From positions 1 to 22,901 of the forward strand of contig CAZUDO010000119.1 of assembly GCA_964618895.1 (NCBI GenBank): DNA of 22,901 nucleotides. The letters run 5' to 3'. The notes beneath the pieces were generated by a model. It was not told the DNA's origin. It saw only the letters and a list, made by a program, of their open reading frames with translations, and searched no databases. The position numbers were made by a program, and so were the translations under genes. Source of the stretch: CAZUDO01 sp964618895 (GTDB lineage: Bacteria > Desulfobacterota > Binatia > DP-6). Shown here in pieces: positions 1 through 7,036 of the stretch; the stretch's first letter is position 1; each line of letters opens with the position of its first letter.

Positions 1-128
1 CGCAGAGCCTCGCGCACGGCCCGGGTGAGGGCATGGGTACCCCCGAAACCAGGACGCTGTCCGCGCCGATCATCCTCGCGGCGCTCCCGGCGCTACACTA
101 AATTCGCAGCGTGACTGTCTCATTTTCA

Positions 129-156
129 TTGACAGGCTCCGGTCGCGATCTAGACA
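129..156 (+). promoter_or_regulatory. Candidate promoter of the sigma/GHKL/DruA-like operon
   Basis: A perfect TTGACA (129-134) is followed after 16 bases by TAGACA (151-156), a poor -10 match. It lies upstream of the first gene of a four-gene + strand operon. The roughly 170-base leader after it can form competing small hairpins. Because the first gene encodes an alternative sigma factor, the true promoter may instead be an unrecognised autoregulated one. This is a motif match only. Confidence 0.3.
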
Positions 157-314
157 CCGGGGCAAGCCGTGGCACGCCCCTTATCAAATGGTTCGCGTTC
201 GGGTACGTATAGGGTGGCAGGCAGGTTCTCACCCAACCGGGCTCCAAAAAACGGGGCCAGCTTGGCAAGGGAAGAACGGCCAGGGCGAGTTTCCTCCTGC
301 AAATTTAAGCAGTT

Positions 315-321
315 GAGGAGG
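315..321 (+). promoter_or_regulatory. Strong Shine-Dalgarno site of the sigma-factor gene
   Basis: GAGGAGG lies five bases before the ATG at 327. It decides that start over any internal one and implies efficient translation of the first operon gene. Confidence 0.75.
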
Positions 322-326
322 CTCGC

Positions 327-905
327 ATGGCTAACATGGATTCGCCTGCCCAACTCGGCCCGGTACACCCGGTCGAGGCGACCCATGGTTTCGCGCTCAA
401 TGGCACGGCGGAGATCGCGTCCCTGAAGCGCTGGGACACGTACATCCGGCGCACCGCTCACCTCGCGTCGCTGAACCTCGAGGCCTTCCACGTCGACGAG
501 GACGATCTCGCCCAGGAAATCCGCATCCGCCTCGTTCGCGCGCTCTGCATCGGCGGCGGCCGGCTCCCCGACGCGTACGTGCGCCGGGTGATCCGCAACG
601 CCACGCGCACTGCTCTCCGTGACTCGCGCGCGGCGGTATCGAATGGCTTGGCGCACAGGATGCCCGTAGAGGACCTTCCCGCCCCGCAGGACTTCCGTGA
701 CTCGCAGATCGAGGGGCTCGTTCGCTTGTGGGTAGTCGTTCTGCCCGTCCATCTCCAGCGGCTCTACAAGATGCTGTACGTGGGCGGCCTCACGCAGCGT
801 GAGGCCGCCACCATCCTGGGGGTCACCCAGCCGCGCGTCGCCCAACTCCATCGGGATCTCCTCACGCGTGCCCGCGAGAACCTCCAGCATCTCGTCGCTG
901 CGTAG
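327..905 (+). CDS. ECF-like sigma-70 family RNA polymerase sigma factor
   Basis: This 192-residue protein has the two-domain layout of a small sigma factor. A region-2-like helical part spans about residues 34-100: an acidic DEDDLAQE stretch near 57-64 is followed by helices and YVRRVIRNATRTALRD near 84-99. A region-4-like helix-turn-helix spans about 140-185, with LTQREAATILGVTQPRVAQL at 155-174. Family knowledge says such proteins bind core polymerase and direct it to a small promoter set. It is the first gene of an operon with two GHKL ATPases and a DruA-like protein, so it probably controls that operon or responds with it; this is inference. No anti-sigma factor gene is adjacent. A sigma-like DNA-binding adaptor that does not initiate transcription is an alternative, because the region 2 core looks short. 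The start is set by the GAGGAGG site at 315-321. Confidence 0.8.
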   Translation: MANMDSPAQLGPVHPVEATHGFALNGTAEIASLKRWDTYIRRTAHLASLNLEAFHVDEDDLAQEIRIRLVRALCIGGGRLPDAYVRRVIRNATRTALRDSRAAVSNGLAHRMPVEDLPAPQDFRDSQIEGLVRLWVVVLPVHLQRLYKMLYVGGLTQREAATILGVTQPRVAQLHRDLLTRARENLQHLVAA

Positions 906-1012
906 ACCGACCCATAGCCGACGGGCTCGAACGAGTTCCCCGACCTCGTCGGCGCCCTCACGGGGCTCACAACGCCGGCTCCACAAACCGGGGCTGGAAA
1001 GAGGTTTCCATC

Positions 1013-2872
1013 ATGGCCAAGAACGTAAAGACGATGAGGGTCGAGACCGTCGACAGTCAGCACCGCTACATCGAGAAGCAGCGCAACAAGAAGGGCTTCG
1101 GCGTCGTGTTCGCCGACGCGTTCCTCCGGGGCATGCGCGACATCGGATACAAGAGTCCCTCGTTCGCGCTCGCCGAGGAAATCGACAACTCGGTGCAGGC
1201 CGCAGCCCAGACGATCTCCTTCCGCTTCGGGTACGCCCCGGAGACCAAGACCCACGTCAAGCCCGACTACATCGCCATCATCGACGACGGGAACGGGATG
1301 ATCCCCGAGATGATCTCCTACGCCGTGCGTTGGGGTGGGACCGACCGGGAGGACAACCGGGCCGGTTTCGGCCGCTACGGCTACGGCCTGCCAAGCTCAC
1401 TCATCAGCCTCGCCAGGCGCTACACCGTCTATTCGAAGGTGCCGGGCGGCCAGTGGCATGCGGTGACCGTCGACGTCGGTCAGCTCGTCGCTGCGACCGG
1501 CGACATCGAGAAGACCGAGGCGATCCTCTCCGCGCGTCCGGCCAGCCTCCCTGAGTGGGTCATCGAGGCCGAGGACAAGATCGACCTCCGCTCCGCGGAC
1601 TCTGGTACCGTAATCGTGCTCGAGGACATCGACCGTCTGCGCAATGAGCCCGGCTGGAAGAAAAAGGAAACGATCCAGGCCAAGCTCCTCCAAGACTTCG
1701 GCGTCATCTACCGCTATTGGCTGCCTGAGCGCCACCTCTTCGTAGATGGCGCCGAGGCGCAGGCAGTCGATCCCCTCTTCCTCATGGAGCACGCGAGGGT
1801 CTTCGAGGAGACGCCCGTAAGGGCCGAGCGGATCGCGACGCGAACGTTCGAGGTCGACACCCCGGACGGCAAGAAGGGCACCGTCACTATCCGGGCGGCG
1901 GTCCTTCCGCTGAACTTTCAACTTGCCGACCCCGATGACTACGACGGCGGTGATCTGCGCGGCAAGAAGCGCAACAAGCGCTTCCCCATCATGCGGGCCT
2001 ACAACGGGCTCCTCATCTGCCGCGAGCGGCGGCAGATCGACTGCATCATTCCCCCGTTCACCAAGTTCCAGAACATGGACCTCTACGTGAGGATCGAGAT
2101 CGACTTCGACGCCGAACTCGATGAGTTCTTCGGGATCACCACCGCCAAGCAGCAAATCACGATCGTCCCCGAGATGTGGGAGAAGCTGCTCCACAGCGGC
2201 AAGGAGGGCGGCGGACTGCGCGATCTCATCCGGGACATGCGCCGGCGCCGCGACGAGATCCGCGAGCAGCTCGACGCCGCGGCGCGGAAAAAGGAGTTCG
2301 TCGTGAAGCCGAGGCCGAGCACTGCCGCCATGGAGGAGTCCGCGAAGTTCAAGGGGCGGACGACGGAGCCGACTCCGGCCCAGAAGCAGGAGGCGAACAA
2401 GAATCTGGAGCATGAGGCGGCTTCGCTATCCAAGCGGGCGGGCATCTCCAAGAACGAGGCGCTCAAGCAGATCACACTGAAGGCGGCGAAACGGAAGTGG
2501 GAGGTGGACTTCCAGGCGATTCCCGAGGGGCCGTTCTATCGGCCGCGCCGCCTCGGCGAACAGAAGGTGGTGATCGTCAACACAGAGCACCCCTTCTACA
2601 CGAAGATCTACAACACGAATCCCACGGCGCAGGCCGGGCTTGAAGTGATGCTGTTCGTCCTCGCCGAGCGCGAACTCGAAGTCACCGACGACGCTGAAAT
2701 CTTTTACAAGGCCGAGCGCCAACGCTGGTCCGAGCGTCTGCGGCACGCCCTGAATGTCCTCGTCGCCGACCAGACCCTCGAAGACCACAAGTCGGCAGTG
2801 GCCGAGCGCCTCTACGTCGCCGAGGACGAGCAGGACAGCCCCGAGGAGAAGCCGCAGAAGGCCACGGCCTAG
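1013..2872 (+). CDS. GHKL (MORC/MutL/Hsp90-type) ATPase, first of a pair
   Basis: This 619-residue protein has all Bergerat-fold ATP-binding motifs. The N-box is EEIDNS with catalytic Glu55 and Asn59. The second motif is DDGNGM (91-96), and the glycine-rich ATP lid is GFGRYGYGLPSS (118-129). A transducer-type lysine sits in FGITTAKQQ (Lys379). A basic, charged helical stretch follows (about 395-500), then a C-terminal module with HPFY near residue 526. Known relatives (MutL, MORC, Hsp90, topoisomerase VI B) dimerise on ATP binding and act as clamps on DNA or protein; relatives also occur in restriction and defence loci. It is followed after 85 bases by a paralogue with the same motifs and the same HPFY module, so the two may form a heterodimer. 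The ribosome binding site is GGAAAGAGG at 996-1004. The specific substrate cannot be deduced. Confidence 0.88.
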   Translation: MAKNVKTMRVETVDSQHRYIEKQRNKKGFGVVFADAFLRGMRDIGYKSPSFALAEEIDNSVQAAAQTISFRFGYAPETKTHVKPDYIAIIDDGNGMIPEMISYAVRWGGTDREDNRAGFGRYGYGLPSSLISLARRYTVYSKVPGGQWHAVTVDVGQLVAATGDIEKTEAILSARPASLPEWVIEAEDKIDLRSADSGTVIVLEDIDRLRNEPGWKKKETIQAKLLQDFGVIYRYWLPERHLFVDGAEAQAVDPLFLMEHARVFEETPVRAERIATRTFEVDTPDGKKGTVTIRAAVLPLNFQLADPDDYDGGDLRGKKRNKRFPIMRAYNGLLICRERRQIDCIIPPFTKFQNMDLYVRIEIDFDAELDEFFGITTAKQQITIVPEMWEKLLHSGKEGGGLRDLIRDMRRRRDEIREQLDAAARKKEFVVKPRPSTAAMEESAKFKGRTTEPTPAQKQEANKNLEHEAASLSKRAGISKNEALKQITLKAAKRKWEVDFQAIPEGPFYRPRRLGEQKVVIVNTEHPFYTKIYNTNPTAQAGLEVMLFVLAERELEVTDDAEIFYKAERQRWSERLRHALNVLVADQTLEDHKSAVAERLYVAEDEQDSPEEKPQKATA

Positions 2873-2896
2873 TTCGCGACTCCTTTTCCTCTATGC

Positions 2897-2935
2897 CCAG
2901 GTGAGGTTCCGTGCTCCGGACGGAGCCCCACCTGG
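2897..2935 (+). promoter_or_regulatory. Nested hairpin between the two GHKL genes
   Basis: CCAGGTG (2897-2903) pairs with CACCTGG (2929-2935), and inside it GCTCC (2913-2917) pairs with GGAGC (2922-2926) around a GGAC loop. The structure fills much of the 85-base gap between the ATPase genes. Only a weak T-rich stretch follows, so it is not a convincing full terminator. Partial attenuation, RNA processing or mRNA stabilisation that sets the ratio of the two ATPases is plausible. Confidence 0.55.
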
Positions 2936-2957
2936 CTAGTTCTTTCGGAGGCTCTCC

Positions 2958-4559
2958 ATGGCGCGAACAAAGGCCCAACGGCGTGATTCTGAGGCGCGCA
3001 CGCCAGCCGACGACCCGTCGATCATCAAGCTCGACAATTTCATCGTGGCCACCCGCGACTCCGGTTACAAAGGCACAACGAGCGCTGTGGCCGAGCTCGT
3101 CGACAACTCGCTTCAGGCGGGGGCCCGGCAGGTGCAGATTTGCATAGAGAAAGACCCCGCCGATGAGACCTACCCGCTCGTGGTCGCCGTCCAAGATGAC
3201 GGTCACGGAATGGACGCAGGGACTCTTCGCCAGGCCCTACGCTTTGGCGGCTCCACCCGCTTCAATGACCGGTCCGGAACGGGCCGCTACGGCATGGGGC
3301 TCCCCAACAGCTCGCTCAGCCAGGCTCGTTTAGTCGCGGTCTACACATGGCGCCGGCCCGGCCCGCCGCTAATCAGCTACCTCGATGTCGATGAGATCGC
3401 CGCCGGCAACATGACGGAGGTCCCGGAGCCGAAAGCAGCCGACTTCCCTGCGTGGTGTCCGCGCCTCGTTAGTAAGACCGGGACGCTCGTTGTGTGGCAG
3501 CGCTGCGACCGTCTCGACAATCGACGCATCTCGACGCTCGTGAAGAAACTCGAGGACTTCCTCGGACGGGTCTTTCGCTACCGGCTGTGGGGCGATTTTA
3601 GGCTCACCATCAACGGCAAGCGCGTACGCGCTGTTGATCCGCTCTTCCTTCGGGCCGGCGGGAATCCTCCCGGGGCGAGCCTTTTTGGAGACGTCATGGA
3701 GTATGAGCTCCAGGGCCTCACGGGAGCCGGGCCAAACGGACCCGGTGGAAAAGTCACCGTGCGCTTCGCGGAACTCCCCGTTGAGGAATGGCACGATCTC
3801 CCCAACGCCGAGAAGCGCGACCGCGGTATCGTAGATCAGCCGGTGGTCTCGGTCGTTCGCGGCGACCGTGAGATCGACCGTGGGTGGTTTCTTATGGGCG
3901 GGAAGCGCCGCGAAAACTACGACGACTGGTGGCGGTGCGAGGTGCGCTTCGACCCCGCCCTCGACGAATGGTTCGGCATCACGCACACCAAGCAGCAGGT
4001 GCGCCCGACCCAGGATTTGCTAGGAGTCCTCTGCAACGACATGGAAGCCCAGGCTCGCGCCTTGAATCTACGTGTGCGCCAGGCGCACCAAGCGGTCAAA
4101 GCGCGCGCAGAAGCTGCCCCGTCAGAGCGGCGGGCCGCAGAGCGCGAGCGCCTTCTCAAACCCCTCCCCCAACCAAGTGTCAAGCAGCGGCGCGCGTTCA
4201 AGCTCGCGCTCGACCGTCACCCGGCTCTCAAACAGTGGGCAGAGGAAGAGGATGACACCGCAACCCGCTATGCGATCACCGAGGGGACCTCGGAGAGCGG
4301 TACGTTTTTCGAGCTCGCTCGGGACGCCGCGCGTGTGGCGGTTATCCTCAACCGGGCACATCCGTTCTACAAGCGGCTCTACGCCCCTCTCCTGGACTCG
4401 GACCGGAACGAGGACAAGGCGCTGAAGGCGCAGCTGGAGTTGCTCCTCATCGCCGCAGCTCGGGCGGAGGCTCGGGCATCAACTGCTCCGGCTCAAGACG
4501 CCCTACGAAAGTTCCGCGAAGAGTGGAGCACGACCCTCGCGGCATACCTTCGTGGGTAG
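2958..4559 (+). CDS. GHKL (MORC/MutL/Hsp90-type) ATPase, second of a pair
   Basis: This 533-residue paralogue of the upstream gene keeps every ATP-binding motif. The N-box is ELVDNS with Glu46 and Asn50. It has DDGHGM at 80-85, FGGSTRF at 97-102, the lid GTGRYGMGLPNSS at 107-119, and the transducer lysine in FGITHTKQQ (Lys355). A conserved C-terminal segment with HPFY near residue 458 matches the first ATPase, but the linker between is shorter and rich in Arg, Ala and Glu. Two intact, diverged copies in one operon suggest a heterodimeric ATP-operated clamp, which is inference. Translation starts at the ATG after GGAGG (2947-2951). The gene overlaps the downstream DruA-like gene by eight bases if the latter starts at its GTG, indicating translational coupling. 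Confidence 0.88.
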   Translation: MARTKAQRRDSEARTPADDPSIIKLDNFIVATRDSGYKGTTSAVAELVDNSLQAGARQVQICIEKDPADETYPLVVAVQDDGHGMDAGTLRQALRFGGSTRFNDRSGTGRYGMGLPNSSLSQARLVAVYTWRRPGPPLISYLDVDEIAAGNMTEVPEPKAADFPAWCPRLVSKTGTLVVWQRCDRLDNRRISTLVKKLEDFLGRVFRYRLWGDFRLTINGKRVRAVDPLFLRAGGNPPGASLFGDVMEYELQGLTGAGPNGPGGKVTVRFAELPVEEWHDLPNAEKRDRGIVDQPVVSVVRGDREIDRGWFLMGGKRRENYDDWWRCEVRFDPALDEWFGITHTKQQVRPTQDLLGVLCNDMEAQARALNLRVRQAHQAVKARAEAAPSERRAAERERLLKPLPQPSVKQRRAFKLALDRHPALKQWAEEEDDTATRYAITEGTSESGTFFELARDAARVAVILNRAHPFYKRLYAPLLDSDRNEDKALKAQLELLLIAAARAEARASTAPAQDALRKFREEWSTTLAAYLRG

Positions 4560-6552
4560 CCGCTTCACACCGAAGTCCGGATGGCTCCCCTTCATGCCGG
4601 ACCTCCTCGACGTCGATAGCGAGGCCGCAGTGCGTAAGGCTGCACGCGCCCTGGCGCGCGGCGACACAACCATCCCGGCCCGCCTCGCTGACGACGCGGC
4701 GAGACGCTCCGACCTCCCTACGGAGACGGCAATCCGCGTGCTCCTCGACCTGGTAGGTCACGGATGGGAAGTTCGAACCCGGCACTACAAAATCGAAGTG
4801 TCCCGTCCGTCCAACGCTGAGGACTTCGACGAGGCCCAGCGAGAGCGGATCCGTGCCCAGCATCAGCGCGCGCGCGAAGAGCAGCTCGCCACGACGGCCG
4901 TGCGAGAGTTCATTCGCTCTCTTGAAACCCGTAGACTCCATGCTGGACGCTTCGTCTCAATCTTCTCGTTGATGCGCGACGGCCGCGATCTCGCGCCGGC
5001 CCTTCAAGACCTCCGCGGCTTCCCGATCGACCATCGAGCCGAACACCTTCGAGCCTTGATCCGCCCGTACCTCGAGTTCGTCACCGAGCAGGGCGTGTGT
5101 TCTGTCACCGGCATCAAGCTCCAAGAGATATGGCGCTACTTTCGCCACACTTGGACCAACGCCTACGCTAGCGTCCCTGGACGCTCCATGATGCTTCTCG
5201 TCCGTGATGCCGCACACCCGACGCGACCCGTTATCGGCATCGCGAGCATCGGAAGTGCCGTCGTTCAGAGCACCGTGCGAGACCGCTGGCTCGGCTGGGA
5301 CGCCGAAGTGTTCCTCGAGCGGCTGATTCGTGAACCGGACCTAACCGCAGCGCGCTGGCTTGCAGGTGTGGTCGACCGTGCCCTTGGCGAAATCTACACG
5401 GACGACCTAGTGGCGGAGAAGGTGATGACCCAGCGTGATCTCCATGAACCGTCTGCGCATGTTGTCGCCACCCTCCAGTCGATGGCGCGGAGCGCCCGAA
5501 GCGACCACAACCGGGGGGATCCTCGCGAGCGAAAGCGTTCCATCGTAGGCACCGTAGACCATCCGGAGAACCACTGGCTTCGCGAGGCACGCTCAGAACT
5601 CTTCCGTAGCAAGCGTGCTGCGGCCTTGGCTATCGTCCTTGCAGCGAAGGCGACGCTCGCCCACACGTTTCGAGGAGCCCCTTCCGAGGAAGGATTGAAG
5701 CGGCTGCTCCACTACCCCGATGGCAAACGGGTCATTGCTCAGCTCGTGCGGCGGGCGAAGGCTGAGTCGGTTGGGATTGCGATCGCTGACATCATGGTTT
5801 GCGGGGCTATCCCGCCTTACAGCCATCTGCTCGGGGGGAAGCTGGTCGCCATGCTTCTGTCGAGTCCCGAAGTGATTCAAGCCTACCGAGAGCGCTACGC
5901 CGATGCGGAAAGTGTGATCGCCTCGTCCATGGCAGGACGGCCGATCCGTCGTCCCCCACGCTTAGTCGCCCTCTCGACGACCTCGCTCTATGGAATCCCC
6001 CTCAATCAATACACGAACGTCGCCGTTCCGTGCGGCGCCGTCGGTGGCCGGCCGGAGGAGACGATTCGCTACGAACGCCTCGGCGTCACGCTCGGCTTCG
6101 GATCGTTCCAGTTCACGACCGCAACCCGCAAGGCCCTTACCGATCTCCGCCTACGCTCCGGGAACCCACAAAGCGTCAACTGGGTCTTCGGCGAGGGAGT
6201 GAACCCGCGCATGCGCGCAATCCGCGAGGGTTTAGATGCCCTCAACCTACCGGCCGACGAATTCCTGAACCACGGGAGCCCCCGAGTCGTCTACGGCGTT
6301 ACCCTTGCCCGAAACACGCGGGAGGTACTCCTCGGGATGGAGAGCGATCCCGACTACTTCATCCCTCTCGCTGGCGGGGCAGAGAGCAGTGCCGCAATCT
6401 CTCGTTGGTGGACTCGAAGATGGCTCGCGAAGCGCATCGACCGCGACGACGTTCTGCAGCGGGTCGCCGCTGAGACCATGGTCTTCCCGATTCGTCACGG
6501 CGCCCGGGTGGAACTACCACCAGACAACCAGCTCAGGCTTTTCGAAGACTAG
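4552..6552 (+). CDS. DUF4338/DruA-like protein of a putative defence operon
   Basis: The protein has 666 residues from the GTG at 4552, or 652 from an ATG at 4594; neither start has a strong ribosome binding site, and the GTG start overlaps the preceding gene by eight bases. Resemblance to the DruA/DUF4338 family comes from several blocks: LQEIWRYFRHTW (190-201), PGRSMMLLVRDA (209-220), a PVIGIASIGSAVVQ block followed by VRDRWLGWD (226-250), SHLLGGKLVAMLLSSPEV (424-441), and LSTTSLYGIPLNQY (465-478). DruA was named in the multi-gene Druantia anti-phage system, and its biochemical role is not something I can assign. Here it sits with a sigma factor and two GHKL ATPases rather than with the DruE helicase, so this is not canonical Druantia. 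It is the last gene of the operon. The family call is from remembered motifs, not a search. Confidence 0.72.
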   Translation: MGSRFTPKSGWLPFMPDLLDVDSEAAVRKAARALARGDTTIPARLADDAARRSDLPTETAIRVLLDLVGHGWEVRTRHYKIEVSRPSNAEDFDEAQRERIRAQHQRAREEQLATTAVREFIRSLETRRLHAGRFVSIFSLMRDGRDLAPALQDLRGFPIDHRAEHLRALIRPYLEFVTEQGVCSVTGIKLQEIWRYFRHTWTNAYASVPGRSMMLLVRDAAHPTRPVIGIASIGSAVVQSTVRDRWLGWDAEVFLERLIREPDLTAARWLAGVVDRALGEIYTDDLVAEKVMTQRDLHEPSAHVVATLQSMARSARSDHNRGDPRERKRSIVGTVDHPENHWLREARSELFRSKRAAALAIVLAAKATLAHTFRGAPSEEGLKRLLHYPDGKRVIAQLVRRAKAESVGIAIADIMVCGAIPPYSHLLGGKLVAMLLSSPEVIQAYRERYADAESVIASSMAGRPIRRPPRLVALSTTSLYGIPLNQYTNVAVPCGAVGGRPEETIRYERLGVTLGFGSFQFTTATRKALTDLRLRSGNPQSVNWVFGEGVNPRMRAIREGLDALNLPADEFLNHGSPRVVYGVTLARNTREVLLGMESDPDYFIPLAGGAESSAAISRWWTRRWLAKRIDRDDVLQRVAAETMVFPIRHGARVELPPDNQLRLFED

Positions 6553-6725
6553 CTAGGCACACTCTTCGGAGTCCCCGTGCCCAGAGGCTCTGTCGCGATG
6601 GTCCGCACATCCGCGCGTACAGCCTCGGTGGACACCCAAAACCGCATTTCGTGTGTCCCGAGGAGCCACCGCCACTCGAGCTCAGGCCCGGTGTCGCCGC
6701 GGGCGAAATGGTGTACCCTCCTTCC

Positions 6726-6956
6726 ATGACGCAGCTCACCCGCATCACCATGGACCCGGCCGTCATGGGGGGTAAGCCCTGCATTCGCGGACTGCGGGTG
6801 ACCGTCGGCACGATTGTCGGTCTGGTCGCGTCCGGACGCACGCCGGCCGAGATCGTGCAAGCGTATCCCTACCTCGAGGAAGAGGACGTGCGCGAGGCGC
6901 TCGCGTATGCCGCATGGCGTGCCGAGGAGTTCGAGGTGCCGCTCGGGCGCTCGTGA
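6726..6956 (+). CDS. DUF433-family antitoxin (orphan)
   Basis: The 76-residue product has the hallmark DUF433 start, with an ITMDPAVMGGKPCIRGLRVTV-type segment (about residues 7-27), then a helical part with AEIVQAYPYLEEEDVREAL (about 41-59). DUF433 proteins are small winged-helix-like antitoxins, usually paired with a DUF5615/PIN-like toxin whose start codon overlaps the antitoxin stop. I chose ATG 6726 because the conserved N-terminus begins there; an open frame extends upstream to 6651 but its extra residues are not family-like. The stop overlaps a GTG at 6953 that would begin VRVLV, as expected for a toxin start, but the frame then leaves the family. The toxin therefore seems deleted. Confidence 0.85.
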   Translation: MTQLTRITMDPAVMGGKPCIRGLRVTVGTIVGLVASGRTPAEIVQAYPYLEEEDVREALAYAAWRAEEFEVPLGRS

Positions 6957-6967
6957 GAGTGCTCGTC
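6953..6967 (+). pseudogene. Possible five-codon remnant of the DUF5615-type toxin start
   Basis: GTG AGA GTG CTC GTC overlaps the antitoxin stop codon in the GTGA arrangement usual for antitoxin-toxin pairs. It encodes VRVLV, like the first beta strand of DUF5615 toxins. The next codons (Gly-Arg-Arg-Thr) do not continue the family, so the toxin body appears to be lost at a junction near 6968. The evidence is short and circumstantial. Confidence 0.35.
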
Positions 6968-7036
6968 GGACGCAGGACGTTGCACCCGAGCATCTTGCGG
7001 GAGCCAGTCCGTGGCAGCGAGCCGCCGGCGCCGTCC

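Larger units (their letters stand above)
1..326. other. Left-edge and leader region without a supported gene
   Basis: I see no complete gene here. Positions 3-101 are open on the + strand and end in TAA, and roughly positions 1-93 are open on the minus strand. The minus frame has coding-like third positions but no start codon, so it could be the remnant of a neighbour truncated by arrival of the operon to the right. About 220 bases lie between that edge and the sigma-factor gene. They are more AT-rich than the rest and contain promoter-like hexamers, small inverted repeats (212-216 with 230-234; 224-227 with 235-238) and a strong ribosome binding site. Confidence 0.4.

Noticed and set aside
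327..6552. Assignment of the operon to canonical Druantia
   Set aside because: No DruE-type helicase or other Druantia partner is present in the window; only a DruA-like protein is.
6549..6690. Minus-strand frame opposite the end of the DruA-like gene with a protein-like tail (WRWLLGTHEMRFWV)
   Set aside because: It is short, overlaps the antitoxin leader, has no good start, and I do not recognise a family. It could be a gene remnant, but the evidence is too thin.
6651..6725. Longer N-terminus for the DUF433 protein
   Set aside because: The upstream residues are Pro/Gly-rich and unlike the family, while the conserved domain starts at the ATG at 6726.
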